Shown: positions 31,685 through 40,260, counted from the first letter of the stretch. The stretch is 64,000 nt of DNA from Centipeda felix (GCF_900186465.1 NZ_LT891958.1:545604-609603), one strand, 5' to 3'. A program made the numbers and translations. Notes: a model not told the origin generated them from the sequence alone.

Positions 31685-32977
31685 ATGATAGAACGCTATA
31701 CACGCCCGGAGATGGGGCATCTCTGGTCGATTCAGAACGAGTGGCAGACCATTCTGAACGTCGAGATCGCTGCGTGTGAGGCAATGGCGGAACTGGGCGA
31801 GATCCCCGCCGCCGCCGTAGAGAACATCAAGGCAAAGGCGAAGTTTGACGTCGCGCGCATCAACGAGATCGAAAAGACCACCGACCACGACATCATTGCC
31901 TTTCTCACGAACCTCGAGGAGAATATCGGAGAGGACTCGAAATACATCCACAAGGGACTCACCTCGAGCGACGTGAAGGACACGGCATACTGCGTCATGA
32001 TGCGCGACGCCGCCGCCATCATCCTCGACGATCTGCAGGAATTCCGCACCGTGCTCCGCCGCCGCGCGAACGAGTTCCGTCATACGCCGTGCATCGGACG
32101 TACACACGGCATCCATGCAGAGCCGATGACCTTTGGGCTGAAGCTTCTGCTCTGGAGTGCAGAGATCGAGCGCGACATCGAGCGTCTTACGCATGCCAAG
32201 AAAATCGTCTCCGTCGGCAAGCTCTCGGGCGCCGTCGGCACCTACTCCAACATCAACCCGCGCATCGAGGAACTGACGTGCAAAAAACTGGGGCTGACGC
32301 CCGTCCGTCTGGCGACACAGGTCATCCAGCGTGACCGCCACGCCGAGTTCGTCACGACACTCGCCATCATCGCGAGCACCTTGGAAAAGATCGCCACCGA
32401 GATCCGCAACCTCCAGCGCACGGACATCCGTGAGGCAGAGGAGTTCTTCAAGGCGGGACAGAAGGGCTCGTCGGCGATGCCGCACAAGCGCAATCCGATC
32501 AACTGCGAGCGTGTCTCGGGCATGGCACGACTCGTGCGCGGCAACGCCGTCGCGGCGATGGAGGACATCACCCTCTGGCATGAACGCGACATCTCGCATT
32601 CCTCCGTCGAGCGCGTCATCCTGCCCGACAGCACGATCAATGTGGACTACTGTCTGCACAAGCTGACCGGCATCGTGGACAAGCTCCTCGTCTACCCAGA
32701 CGCCATGCTGCACAACATGAACCGCACGGGCGGTCTCATCTACAGTCAGCGCATCCTCACGGCACTCGTCAACAAGGGCATCCTGCGTCAGACTGCCTAC
32801 GTCTGGGTGCAGCGCAACGCCATGAAGCGCTGGCTCGACAAGGAGGACTTCCGCACGAACGTCGAGAAGGACGCCGACATCTCCGCCCACCTCACAAAGG
32901 AGGAGATCGACGCGTGCTTTGACTACCAGTACTTCCTGCGGAACATCGATGACATCTTTGCACGATTTGATCTCTAA
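31685..32977 (+). CDS. purB: Adenylosuccinate lyase
   Basis: The 430-residue enzyme splits adenylosuccinate and SAICAR to release fumarate in purine synthesis. The superfamily signature 'SSAMPHKRNPINCE' is present at about residue 262, and 'IGRTHGIHAEPMTFG' and 'TSSDVKDTA' hold catalytic His and Ser/Thr residues. AGGAGG precedes ATG 31685. It is followed by purA after 25 bases, which together convert IMP to AMP. Confidence 0.96.
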   Translation: MIERYTRPEMGHLWSIQNEWQTILNVEIAACEAMAELGEIPAAAVENIKAKAKFDVARINEIEKTTDHDIIAFLTNLEENIGEDSKYIHKGLTSSDVKDTAYCVMMRDAAAIILDDLQEFRTVLRRRANEFRHTPCIGRTHGIHAEPMTFGLKLLLWSAEIERDIERLTHAKKIVSVGKLSGAVGTYSNINPRIEELTCKKLGLTPVRLATQVIQRDRHAEFVTTLAIIASTLEKIATEIRNLQRTDIREAEEFFKAGQKGSSAMPHKRNPINCERVSGMARLVRGNAVAAMEDITLWHERDISHSSVERVILPDSTINVDYCLHKLTGIVDKLLVYPDAMLHNMNRTGGLIYSQRILTALVNKGILRQTAYVWVQRNAMKRWLDKEDFRTNVEKDADISAHLTKEEIDACFDYQYFLRNIDDIFARFDL

Positions 32978-33002
32978 GGAGAAGAAATAAGGGGGACTCA
33001 TT

Positions 33003-34289
33003 ATGTCAACCATCGTTATTACGGGTACGCAGTGGGGCGACGAGGGCAAAGGGAAAATCGTCGACTACCTCGCGAGCAAGGCAGACACCGTCGTCCGCTA
33101 TCAGGGCGGCTGCAACGCGGGACACACCGTCGTCGCGGCAGGCGAAGAGTATAAACTCCGCCTCCTGCCCTCAGGCATCCTCTACAAGGGCACGCACAAC
33201 ATCATCGCGAACGGCGTCGCCTTTGACCCCGAGGTCTGTCTGCAGGAGATGGACGCCATGGCGGCGCGCGGCATCGACACATCGAACATTCGCATCTCCG
33301 ACCGTGCGCACGTCGTCATGCCCTACCACCGACTGATGGACGGCATCGGCGACGCCCAGCGCGGCGCAGACAAGATCGGCACCACGGGACGCGGCATCGG
33401 CCCCTGCTACATGGATCGTGACGACCGCATCGGCATCCGCGTCTGTGACCTCATGGACGGCGCAGAGTTTGCCAAGAAGCTCAAGAAAAACCTCGACAAC
33501 AAGAACGCAGAGCTCGCCGCTGTCTACCACCACGAGCCCCTTGACTATGACGAGGTGCTGAAGGAGTACCAGCGCTACGCCGAGCGTCTGCGTCCGCTCG
33601 TCACCGACACCATCCCCCTCATCAACGAGGAGATCGCCGCGGGGCGCAAAATTCTCTTTGAGGGCGCACAGGCGACCATGCTGGACATCGACTACGGCAC
33701 CTACCCCTACGTCACCGCGTCACACCCCATCTCGGGCGGCGTCACCATCGGCGCGGGTGTTGCGCCGAAGAAGATCGACAAGGTCGTCGGCGTTGTCAAG
33801 GCATACTGCACGCGCGTCGGCGAGGGTCCCTTCCCCACAGAGCAGCTGAATCCCATCGGAGAGAAACTGCGTGAGGCGGGACATGAGTTCGGCACCGTCA
33901 CGGGGCGTCCGCGCCGCACCGGCTGGCTCGACGCCGTCGTCGTCCGCCACGCGGGGATGCTCTCGGGCATCGACTACATGGCGGTCACGCGTCTCGACAT
34001 CCTTGACGGCTTTGACGAGATCAAGATCTGCACGGGCTACAAGTACAGGGGAGAGCTCCTCAAGGGCGTTCCCGCAAGCCTCAACGTCCTCGCCGAGGTC
34101 GAGCCGGTCTATGAAACCTTCCCGGGCTGGAAGACGGACATCTCCGGCATCCGCAGCTACGGCGACCTCCCCGAAAAGGCACGCAAATACCTCGAGCGCA
34201 TGGCAGAGATCACGGACATTGCCCTCGGCGTCATCTCCGTCGGCCCCTCACGCGAGCAGACCATCGTCCTTGCAAACGATTTGTTCTAA
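33003..34289 (+). CDS. purA: Adenylosuccinate synthetase
   Basis: The 428-residue GTP-dependent enzyme joins aspartate to IMP. 'TQWGDEGKGKIVDYLA' is the P-loop region with the catalytic Asp, 'QGGCNAGHTVV' holds the catalytic His, and 'VTGRPRRTGWLD' is the conserved substrate loop. AAGGGGGA precedes the ATG. It ends the pur unit at a strong terminator. Confidence 0.97.
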   Translation: MSTIVITGTQWGDEGKGKIVDYLASKADTVVRYQGGCNAGHTVVAAGEEYKLRLLPSGILYKGTHNIIANGVAFDPEVCLQEMDAMAARGIDTSNIRISDRAHVVMPYHRLMDGIGDAQRGADKIGTTGRGIGPCYMDRDDRIGIRVCDLMDGAEFAKKLKKNLDNKNAELAAVYHHEPLDYDEVLKEYQRYAERLRPLVTDTIPLINEEIAAGRKILFEGAQATMLDIDYGTYPYVTASHPISGGVTIGAGVAPKKIDKVVGVVKAYCTRVGEGPFPTEQLNPIGEKLREAGHEFGTVTGRPRRTGWLDAVVVRHAGMLSGIDYMAVTRLDILDGFDEIKICTGYKYRGELLKGVPASLNVLAEVEPVYETFPGWKTDISGIRSYGDLPEKARKYLERMAEITDIALGVISVGPSREQTIVLANDLF

Positions 34290-34301
34290 GAGAAATAGAA
34301 A

Positions 34302-34339
34302 AAACGGCACGGTATGAATCATCTCATATCGTGCCGTTT
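34302..34339 (+). terminator. Terminator of purBA
   Basis: About 15 pairs (34302-34317 with 34324-34339, one bulge) form the stem; the T tract is weak. Confidence 0.7.
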
Positions 34340-34374
34340 GACTTATTCAGATGTCCACTGGAGGATACACACAG

Positions 34375-34562
34375 ATGATAAATACTCAACCATCAGCAGC
34401 AGCATCAACTAATGCCAAAGAAATCCCCCCAGAAGAGCGAAATCATCTCACCCGTATATCGATATCGCAATTACAGAAGCTGAGCAGGAATACCGCATGA
34501 ACGGAATCCTGATGGACGCATCTCAGGCACTTCTCTCCTTGCGAAACAACCATTTTGGATAA
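34375..34562 (+). pseudogene. Small gene broken at a run of six C
   Basis: ATG 34375 has GGAGG upstream and starts 'MINTQPSAAASTNAKEIPP'. The frame then fails, but after the C6 tract (34425-34430) another frame continues 'HPYIDIAITEAEQEYRMNGI' and 'LMDASQALLSLRNNHFG' to TAA 34562. One extra C would join both parts into about 62 residues. The C-terminal part has the look of a small antitoxin-type protein, but I do not recognise it. Decay or homopolymer switching are both possible. Confidence 0.4.
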
Positions 34563-34600
34563 GCTGTTTTTCTCATCTCTTGACGAGACAGGTACTTCTT

Positions 34601-35089
34601 TTACTGTGCCGACTCCACCTTATCCAGTTTCAGGGAGTATCCCATGATATCCCCGACTTCCTTTATCGTCCCATACACCGTGACATTCTGCCCCTTTTTC
34701 AATGCCAGAATAGCATCTTTTAGTTCCTTATTCTTAGCATCTACATCACAACGAATGTGAATCATCGTGTACTTTGCTGCTGTGCCATCAATGGTAATAT
34801 ACTTCACATCCGAATCAATATTACCGATATGTCCACCAATGATCTTTACTGCCTTTCCCTTATAATTTTGATTCGCAGAGGCAGCATTATCCTTTGCTTC
34901 ACTGAGCAGCACATTGATATCCGCCTCTGCGTATTCCTTCTGTTTTTCTTGCTGCTGTGTGGTAGTGGTTGAATTCCCCTTGTTCGCATTGTCTGACTTA
35001 TCCTTTCCACCGCCACCGCAAGCACCAACTAAGCTGGCGACAACCACAATACCGACCAGCCCTAAGAGAGCCTTCTTAAACTTGCCCAT
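34601..35089 (-). CDS. Lipoprotein with an OB-fold (tRNA_anti-like) domain
   Basis: The 162-residue protein has a lipoprotein signal ending 'LVGAC' (Cys about residue 24), a low-complexity Ser/Thr/Gln linker and a C-terminal beta-rich domain ('GKAVKIIGGHIGNIDSD', 'YTMIHIRCDVD', 'GQNVTVYGTIKEVGDIMGYS') that looks like the OB-fold tRNA_anti-like family of secreted proteins. Function unknown. ATG 35089 is chosen because AAAGGAG lies 9 bases upstream; the ATG 9 bases earlier would touch that site. Confidence 0.75.
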   Translation of the reverse strand: MGKFKKALLGLVGIVVVASLVGACGGGGKDKSDNANKGNSTTTTQQQEKQKEYAEADINVLLSEAKDNAASANQNYKGKAVKIIGGHIGNIDSDVKYITIDGTAAKYTMIHIRCDVDAKNKELKDAILALKKGQNVTVYGTIKEVGDIMGYSLKLDKVESAQ

Positions 35090-35205
35090 AACAAACATCT
35101 CCTTTGCAACTTAAAGCGCAGTGTTTCTCATCCATATCTATTAATTCCACCCCCCTCCATATTCCTGCTTAATATTAAAATATTTTTGAAGCTTTTCTAC
35201 GAAAA

Positions 35206-35241
35206 ACAGGTCAACGGCATGAAACGCAGCCGTTGACCTGT
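35206..35241 (-). terminator. Terminator of the arsC-like/yeiH/UDG operon
   Basis: A perfect 13-bp stem (35206-35218 with 35229-35241) is followed on the minus strand by TTTTTCG, 15 bases after the UDG-like stop. Confidence 0.8.
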
Positions 35242-35256
35242 CTTTTATTTTTCGTT

Positions 35257-35901
35257 CTACTCCGCCACCGTGAACCCCGCCGCGCGGAAAAACTGCCGAT
35301 ACGCCTCCGCCTTCTTCTCAAGCTTCATCGGATAGGCACGCGAAGTGGACGGAAGGCGTGTGACGAGGAGCTCACGCGTACCGCAGCGAGCAGGAACGGT
35401 CTCGCCCGTCTTGACATCCTTGCCCTTCTTCTCCGCCGTGAGCAGATCAAAAAGGATCTCCGTCGCCTTTCCGCCCGTCGTGCAGATGCGGCGGCACTGT
35501 GGGATCTGCGCCAGAATCTCGGGCAGCTCCACCGTCTCCACGACCTTCAGATAGGCGTCGGACGCATTGCCGTGCGTGCGGATGGCGCGCCGCACGCCGG
35601 GACACGAGCCGATGCCGCGCTCCGTGAGAAACGCCTTGATGCGCTCCGCATCAAAAGCCTTCTCCCCCGGCACCTGAAAATGTGCTGCATCACCGAAGAA
35701 CACGAGCCCATAGACGCGCCACATATCGTTTTGAAAGTTCGGGTAGTGGAATGCCATCGCCCGCTTTTCCTTTGCCGGCGGAAAACTCCCCATCATCAGC
35801 ACTGTCGCCTGCGGCGGCAGAAACGGTGGAAACGGCCGCAGCTCGACATCCTGTTCATCCGTCGCTGTGTTTTTTTCATGCGTGGTTTTTTGATTCCTCA
35901 T
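35257..35901 (-). CDS. Uracil-DNA glycosylase family protein
   Basis: The 214-residue protein has the fold signs of the UDG superfamily: 'VLMMGSFPPAKEKRAMAFHY' near residue 34 is a motif-1-like loop, and 'VTRLPSTSRAYP' near residue 180 resembles motif 2 with its Ser/Pro loop. 'RICTTGGKATEIL' is a typical core strand-helix. It probably removes damaged bases, but it belongs to a little-studied branch. ATG 35901 follows a run of six G. It lies 14 bases after yeiH. Confidence 0.7.
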   Translation of the reverse strand: MRNQKTTHEKNTATDEQDVELRPFPPFLPPQATVLMMGSFPPAKEKRAMAFHYPNFQNDMWRVYGLVFFGDAAHFQVPGEKAFDAERIKAFLTERGIGSCPGVRRAIRTHGNASDAYLKVVETVELPEILAQIPQCRRICTTGGKATEILFDLLTAEKKGKDVKTGETVPARCGTRELLVTRLPSTSRAYPMKLEKKAEAYRQFFRAAGFTVAE

Positions 35902-35915
35902 TGTCCCCCCGCCCC

Positions 35916-36899
35916 TTACAGCAGCCCCAATGCATGCTGAACGATAAGCGACGTCACCGCCACTGCTGCCCAGCACACCATCCCGAGAGCAAGCGGCCGC
36001 GCCCCGTTCTTGACAAGCGAAGGGAGATCCGTGTTCAGCCCGATCGCACTCATCGCGAGCACAATCGCGAACTTTCCGAGCATCCCCAGCCCATGCGAGA
36101 GCTCTGCGGGGAGAATGCCCGTCGTATTGACAATGCACGCGACGATGAAGTAGAGCACGAACATCGGAAAGATGCGCCGAAGAGAGAACCCTGCGCCGCT
36201 CTTTTTCGCCCCGCGCATCACGAGCAGCGCGAAGAAGAGGCAGACCGGCACGATCATCAGCGTACGCGTCAGCTTCACAATCGTCGCATACGCGCCCGCA
36301 TCGTGACTGTACGCATAGCCCGCCGCGACCACGGACGACGTATCGTTGATCGCCGTGCCTGCCCACATGCCAAAGCCCTGATCGGACATCCCCATCGTGT
36401 GCCCGAGGAACGGAAAGAGAAAGACCGCAATCACGTTAAAGAAGAAAATCGTCGCAATCGAGATCACCACATCCCGATCCTTTGCCCCGATCACAGGGGC
36501 AACCGCCGCAATCGCCGAGCCGCCGCAGATCGCCGTTCCCGCACCAACGAGCGCCGTCATGTCGCGATCAAGCCCCATCAAACGTCCCACGACAAGCGCC
36601 GCAAGGAACGCTGCCGCGAGCGTAAAGGCCATCACATAGAGGGACTGCTCTCCCACCTCCACAACGTGAAAGAGATTCATCTCAAAGCCGAGCAGGATGA
36701 TCGCATACTGGAGAATCTTCTTGCCCGTAAAGCGGATGCCGCTCTCCGTCTTCTCCGGACGCCGCTTTTTCGCGAACAGCATCCCGAGCAGAATGCCGAA
36801 CACGGGTCCGCCCACGATGGGGAAATACAGCCCCAGCACGTAGGCCGGCACGGCAAACAGCATCGCATAGAGGATGCCGTCCATGTACTCTCGTTTCAT
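35916..36899 (-). CDS. YeiH/UPF0324 family membrane protein, putative sulfate exporter
   Basis: The 327-residue protein has about ten membrane helices and the family stretches 'GAGTAICGGSAIAAVAPVIG' and 'GTAINDTSSVVAAGYAY'. Members are annotated as putative sulfate or sulfonate exporters, with little direct evidence. AAGGATTTCG stands before ATG 36899. It is the middle gene of a three-gene leftward operon behind an ArsC/Spx-like gene. Confidence 0.82.
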   Translation of the reverse strand: MKREYMDGILYAMLFAVPAYVLGLYFPIVGGPVFGILLGMLFAKKRRPEKTESGIRFTGKKILQYAIILLGFEMNLFHVVEVGEQSLYVMAFTLAAAFLAALVVGRLMGLDRDMTALVGAGTAICGGSAIAAVAPVIGAKDRDVVISIATIFFFNVIAVFLFPFLGHTMGMSDQGFGMWAGTAINDTSSVVAAGYAYSHDAGAYATIVKLTRTLMIVPVCLFFALLVMRGAKKSGAGFSLRRIFPMFVLYFIVACIVNTTGILPAELSHGLGMLGKFAIVLAMSAIGLNTDLPSLVKNGARPLALGMVCWAAVAVTSLIVQHALGLL

Positions 36900-36938
36900 C
36901 GAAATCCTTCTTTCAAAACGCGCCTGCGGGATCATCCC

Positions 36939-37304
36939 CTACGCAAACAGCTCTGCCCACTCCGCCTCGCGAAAGCCCACCAAGACACGGTCCTTCGTGA
37001 TGAGGAGCGGCCGCTTCACGAGCATCCCGTCCGAGGCGAGCGCGGCGTACTGCTGCTCCTCCGACATCTCCGGCAGCGTATCCTTCAGCCCGCGGTCGCG
37101 GTAGATCATCCCGCTCGTATTGAAGAACCGCTTCAGCGGCAGTCCGCTCTTCTTGTGCCACGCACGCAGCTCCTCTGCCGTCGGGTTCTGTGTCTTAATG
37201 TCGCGCATCGGTGCCGCACAGCCGTGCGCACGCAGGAATTTCTCCGCCTTTTGACACGTCGAACACTTCGGGTAGCCGATAAAAAGAACTTCCGTATCTG
37301 CCAT
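36939..37304 (-). CDS. ArsC/Spx-family thioredoxin-fold protein
   Basis: The 121-residue protein has 'YPKCSTCQKAEKFLRAHG', a CxxC at residues 14-17, and the family end 'LVKRPLLITKDRVLVGFREA'. Spx regulators use such a CxxC as a redox switch while ArsC enzymes need one Cys; this short form is closest to YffB/Spx-related 'arsenate reductase family' proteins. GGAGGAAAC precedes the ATG. It leads the operon with yeiH and the glycosylase. Confidence 0.8.
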   Translation of the reverse strand: MADTEVLFIGYPKCSTCQKAEKFLRAHGCAAPMRDIKTQNPTAEELRAWHKKSGLPLKRFFNTSGMIYRDRGLKDTLPEMSEEQQYAALASDGMLVKRPLLITKDRVLVGFREAEWAELFA

Positions 37305-37350
37305 ATTGTTTCCTCCAGTTCCATTGACGAAATAACATATATCTTTATTC

Positions 37351-37512
37351 AGGAATCACTGCTAAACTCAGCCACGCCATCTTGACGCATCTTTTTGCCT
37401 GCACTTCGGCAGAAAATCCTCCACAGAGCCCCTCTCTGCGTCCGGTTTTCCGCCTCGTACGGACAAAAAATCTGCGCCAATCCGAGGGACTTCATTTTAT
37501 CAGTGGTTCCTT
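37351..37512 (-). repeat. Palindromic intergenic element, long copy C (family 1)
   Basis: At 162 bases this is the longest copy. It is inverted relative to copies A, B and D. Its ends are AGGAATCACTGCTAAACTCA and TTTTATCAGTGGTTCC. The middle carries the B-type core 'CTCGGATTGGCGCAGATTTT' (reverse strand) plus an extra block that is also in copy D ('GGCGGAAAACCGGACGC'). Confidence 0.8.
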
Positions 37513-37559
37513 TATTATATCGTTACAAAAAAATTTTTCAATTTTTTCTTTTTGACCTA

Positions 37560-37587
37560 TTGACTTTTTGACTTTTAGCAGTATAAT
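37560..37587 (+). promoter_or_regulatory. hsp20 promoter
   Basis: TTGACT (37560-37565) and a perfect TATAAT (37582-37587) are 16 bases apart. No HrcA CIRCE repeat was seen. Confidence 0.6.
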
Positions 37588-37634
37588 AACAATCGAAAGG
37601 TGATTGAAGCACCTTCCCAATAAAGATATTCACA

Positions 37635-37668
37635 TGGCTGAGGCGAATACCAAACAGCGCATCAGCCA
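37635..37668 (+). promoter_or_regulatory. Hairpin in the hsp20 leader
   Basis: TGGCTGA (37635-37641) pairs with TCAGCCA (37662-37668) in the roughly 100-base leader. It leaves the AAGGAG site free, so a thermosensor is not evident. Confidence 0.35.
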
Positions 37669-37695
37669 ACAAAAAAACCTAAGGAGTTGATCATC

Positions 37696-38154
37696 ATGTT
37701 TGGACTTGTACCTTTTGGCGGACATCGCGGGCTTACCTCACGTGAGCATAATACCCCGTTTGATCTCTTCGACGCCATGCGCGATTCCTTCTTCGACAGC
37801 AGCTTCCCCGCAGCGAACTGGGGGGCATCCTCATTCAAGGTTGATGTAAAGGACAGCGGCGACCACTACGAGCTGAGCGCCGACTTGCCGGGCATGGCGA
37901 AGGAAGACATCAGTCTCCGCTACGAGAATGGCTACCTCACCATCGCTGCGACGCACAACGAGTCAAAGGACGAAAAGGACGACAACGGCAGCTACATCCG
38001 CCGCGAGCGTCATACGGGCGAAGTCAGCCGCTCGTTCTACATCGACGGCATCGATGACGCGAACATCCGCGCCGAGTTCAAGGACGGCGTCCTGCAGGTG
38101 AACCTGCCGAAATCGGCATCTGCCCCTGAGCGCAAGCAGATCGAGATCCACTGA
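37696..38154 (+). CDS. Hsp20-family small heat-shock protein
   Basis: The 152-residue chaperone has an alpha-crystallin domain at about residues 42-140 ('FKVDVKDSGDHYELSADLPG', 'GEVSRSFYIDGIDDANIRAE', 'GVLQVNLPK') and an 'IEI'-type tail for oligomer contacts. It holds unfolding proteins without ATP. AAGGAG lies 9 bases before ATG 37696; an upstream TTG in frame is ignored. The gene is alone between a promoter and a strong terminator. Confidence 0.92.
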   Translation: MFGLVPFGGHRGLTSREHNTPFDLFDAMRDSFFDSSFPAANWGASSFKVDVKDSGDHYELSADLPGMAKEDISLRYENGYLTIAATHNESKDEKDDNGSYIRRERHTGEVSRSFYIDGIDDANIRAEFKDGVLQVNLPKSASAPERKQIEIH

Positions 38155-38181
38155 TCTTGGGGGCTTCCTGTCATTGATAAG

Positions 38182-38225
38182 CAGAGCCACGCGAAAGCAA
38201 CTCTTTCGCGTGGCTCTGTTTTTGC
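38182..38225. terminator. Terminator between hsp20 and the DUF421 gene
   Basis: A perfect 16-bp stem (38182-38197 with 38203-38218) is followed by TTTTTG. It serves both convergent genes. Confidence 0.85.
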
Positions 38226-38230
38226 CAATT

Positions 38231-38866
38231 TTAGGACTCCGCGTACGGATAGATGGCGAGATTGCCGTCCTTGTATTCGCCAACGTAGACGTTCTTTAGT
38301 TCGTAGCCCGCATCGCGCAGGGCAGCGTTCAGCCACACGTGGTCTTTTTCGATGAGCTCAAGGATATCCTCATCGACCTGCCCGTCGAGGATGAGCGGAT
38401 AGCGCGCATTTTCCTCACCATACTGGATGATGGTGAGCTGTCCATTCGGCTCGAGCACGGCACGCTTGACATCCTTGATGTAGTAGACGCCCGCCAGACG
38501 CAGTTTCAGCGTGAGATCATGCGCGAGGAGCCCCTGCCGCATGCACTCGTCCATGAGGATTTTGCCGCGCTCGATGAGGATGGCAGGCGATCCGTCAACG
38601 ATCTCCTTGACGCGGCGGTTGTTCGCCTTGATAAATTTCAGCAGGAGCACGAGGAGCGTCCACGCGACGAGCACGAGGAGGAAGTCAATCATAGAGATGG
38701 CACTGGTGTAGATAACACCGCCGATGATGCCGCCGAGCACGTAGTTCTGCACCTGATCGGTCGCGGACGTGGGGGCGAGGTTGCCCTTGCCGAGGAGGTT
38801 GATCTGCACGATGAGACAGAGCAGACCGAGAGCGAGTTTTGCGAGTACCAGTGAGTAGACGATCAT
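38231..38866 (-). CDS. DUF421 domain membrane protein (YetF-like)
   Basis: The 211-residue protein has three N-terminal membrane helices followed by the cytoplasmic DUF421 domain ('NNRRVKEIVDGSPAILIERG', 'VYYIKDVKRAVLEPNGQLTI'). Relatives are involved in spore or stress membranes in bacilli, with no known biochemical role. It starts 1 base after the DUF3290 stop, and the two families are very often neighbours, so they likely work as one membrane complex. Confidence 0.85.
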   Translation of the reverse strand: MIVYSLVLAKLALGLLCLIVQINLLGKGNLAPTSATDQVQNYVLGGIIGGVIYTSAISMIDFLLVLVAWTLLVLLLKFIKANNRRVKEIVDGSPAILIERGKILMDECMRQGLLAHDLTLKLRLAGVYYIKDVKRAVLEPNGQLTIIQYGEENARYPLILDGQVDEDILELIEKDHVWLNAALRDAGYELKNVYVGEYKDGNLAIYPYAES

Positions 38867-38867
38867 C

Positions 38868-39320
38868 TCAGTCCTCCTTATCTACGATCTGTATATCCCG
38901 CCGCAGGAGATGCGTGCGTTCATACTGAAACGACGTGTAGTCCGCATTGAAATGAATCACGTAGAACGTGCCCTCTACATCGACGAGCATGCCCTGCTTC
39001 AGATTGGTCGAGTTCACCTTGATATCACTGACAGGGACATCGAGATCCTTCCCGAGGCTCTGCACGAACTGTGCCATGCGTGAGGTCTGCTCGCGGTCGC
39101 TCTTCATGCGGTTGTAGTCGCCGTACTGCATGCCCCCGAGGAAGATCACCGCCAGAAACAGCAGGACGACGAGATCGCGGTAGCGCGAGGAAAAGCTGCT
39201 GCGCAGATACTTGATGCTCACGACAAGCAGTGCAGCGAGCGCGAGGAATGAGACGACATACCACGCCGTATGGCTCGCCTGTCCAACTTGCTCAATATAG
39301 CTGTAGGTATAAAATGGCAA
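38868..39320 (-). CDS. DUF3290 membrane protein
   Basis: The 150-residue protein has the DUF3290 pattern: start 'MPFYTYSYIEQ', two membrane helices (about residues 20-65) and a small beta-rich domain ('GTFYVIHFNADYTSFQYERT'). Function unknown; it is the regular partner of DUF421 proteins. The start lies just after an AT-rich region with GGGGGGCG before it. Confidence 0.85.
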   Translation of the reverse strand: MPFYTYSYIEQVGQASHTAWYVVSFLALAALLVVSIKYLRSSFSSRYRDLVVLLFLAVIFLGGMQYGDYNRMKSDREQTSRMAQFVQSLGKDLDVPVSDIKVNSTNLKQGMLVDVEGTFYVIHFNADYTSFQYERTHLLRRDIQIVDKED

Positions 39321-39425
39321 CGAAACGCCCCCCTCCCATGTTCGTATAGGCTACTACGCCGAACACTTTCTGTCAATGGTCTTTTGAGCGGTATATGGAT
39401 TTGGCACGCACGAGAAACGACAATC

Positions 39426-39530
39426 TTGCGAAAAAGCCAAAAGCCCGATAAAATATAGGCAGATCATGTGATCCGAGGAAAAGTGATGCACAGATGAATA
39501 TGAGGATGCTGCACGGCATCCTCGTTTTCT
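39426..39530 (+). ncRNA. Orphan transcription unit, possible small RNA
   Basis: TTGCGA (39426-39431) and TAAAAT (39449-39454), 17 bases apart, are followed about 50 bases later by a hairpin (39502-39509 with 39516-39523) and GTTTTCT. The predicted transcript of about 70 bases (39461-39530) contains a second hairpin GATCA-TG-TGATC and no convincing gene. No plus-strand gene upstream needs this terminator. Confidence 0.4.
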
Positions 39531-39581
39531 ATGTCAGCTCCCCTCATTTCGAGCCCCATAAAATCCACTTTCAAAATCTTG

Positions 39582-39603
39582 TGTGCCCAAAATGTGCCCA
39601 AAA
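39582..39603 (+). repeat. 11-bp tandem repeat TGTGCCCAAAA x2
   Basis: Two perfect copies stand head to tail, 70 bases from the 3' end of tRNA-Ser. Similar sequence is often seen beside tRNA integration sites, so this may be a scar of a lost element; no integrase is present. Confidence 0.45.
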
Positions 39604-39630
39604 TCCTATTTTTCATCCAAAACTACGCGC

Positions 39631-39664
39631 AGAAAAGGCTTCGTGGAAATCTCCACGAAGCCTT
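39631..39664 (-). terminator. Terminator of tRNA-Ser
   Basis: A perfect 13-bp stem (39635-39647 with 39652-39664) with a 4-base loop is followed on the minus strand by TTTTCT. Confidence 0.85.
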
Positions 39665-39673
39665 ATTTTCCAA

Positions 39674-39762
39674 TGGCAGAGAGGGTGGGATTCGAACCCA
39701 CGGCAGCTCATCACTGCACTTGATTTCGAGTCAAGCACCTTCGACCACTCGGACACCTCTCC
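39674..39762 (-). tRNA. tRNA-Ser(CGA)
   Basis: The 89-base minus-strand sequence folds as a class II tRNA: acceptor GGAGAGG with CCTCTCT, anticodon loop CTCGAAA (anticodon CGA) on stem CTTGA/TCAAG, a long variable arm as in serine tRNAs, and T loop GGTTCGAATCC. The CCA end is encoded. The first pair is G-U. It reads UCG codons. Confidence 0.95.
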
Positions 39763-39890
39763 ATGCCGCTGTGCGACAAGTCGCATTATATCATAGGAGC
39801 GAATGCATGGCAAGGAATTTTTCTGCATTGTATGCCAGGGGGCAAATTGCAAGTTTAATTGTCGCAAGGTCTCGTTAAACATTTAGCGAG

Positions 39891-40007
39891 TTATATCATC
39901 GCAGCATACATATCGTTTGCTGACTTATATCCGAAAATCTTGCGCAGATAGTTGTTGACCCAATCCTCGATCCGCTGCAGCTGCATTCCTGTCAGCTTGC
40001 CGAAATC
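39891..40007 (-). pseudogene. C-terminal remnant of an IS30-family transposase
   Basis: Read leftwards it gives 'LQRIEDWVNNYLRKIFGYKS' and 'ANDMYAAMI' before TAA 39891, which is like the C-terminal end of IS30-type transposases ('NNYPRKLFGYKSAN'). Upstream coding sequence and the DDE domain are missing. The C-rich tract at 40010-40050 marks the break. Confidence 0.65.
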
Positions 40008-40172
40008 TAAGCCCCCTCAGAAAGCCCCCTGCATAACATCCGATTGCCCCCCCTCATTGCTCCAGCACTTCTAGCTATTGTGTCTAATTTTGAGCACTTC
40101 TTTCCCTTCTGTCTTAATATTGAATTCTAAGACCCTTTTCTCCCGTACTTATGTTAAAATGATCCTCGTGTT

Positions 40173-40234
40173 AAGGAATCACCGATAAATTCGGCACGAC
40201 CATCTGGCATACCTCATTTTATCAGTGATTCCTT
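40173..40234 (+). repeat. Palindromic intergenic element, minimal copy E (family 1)
   Basis: At 62 bases this is the clearest copy of the ends: AAGGAATCACCGATAAA at the left and TTTTATCAGTGATTCCTT at the right are inverted repeats, with a short centre unlike the other copies. Confidence 0.8.
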
Positions 40235-40260
40235 GAGTAACAGAATCTAAGGAGAAAACG

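Noticed and set aside
37635-37695. RNA thermometer in the hsp20 leader
   Set aside because: The visible hairpin does not pair with the AAGGAG site and no ROSE or fourU pattern was found.
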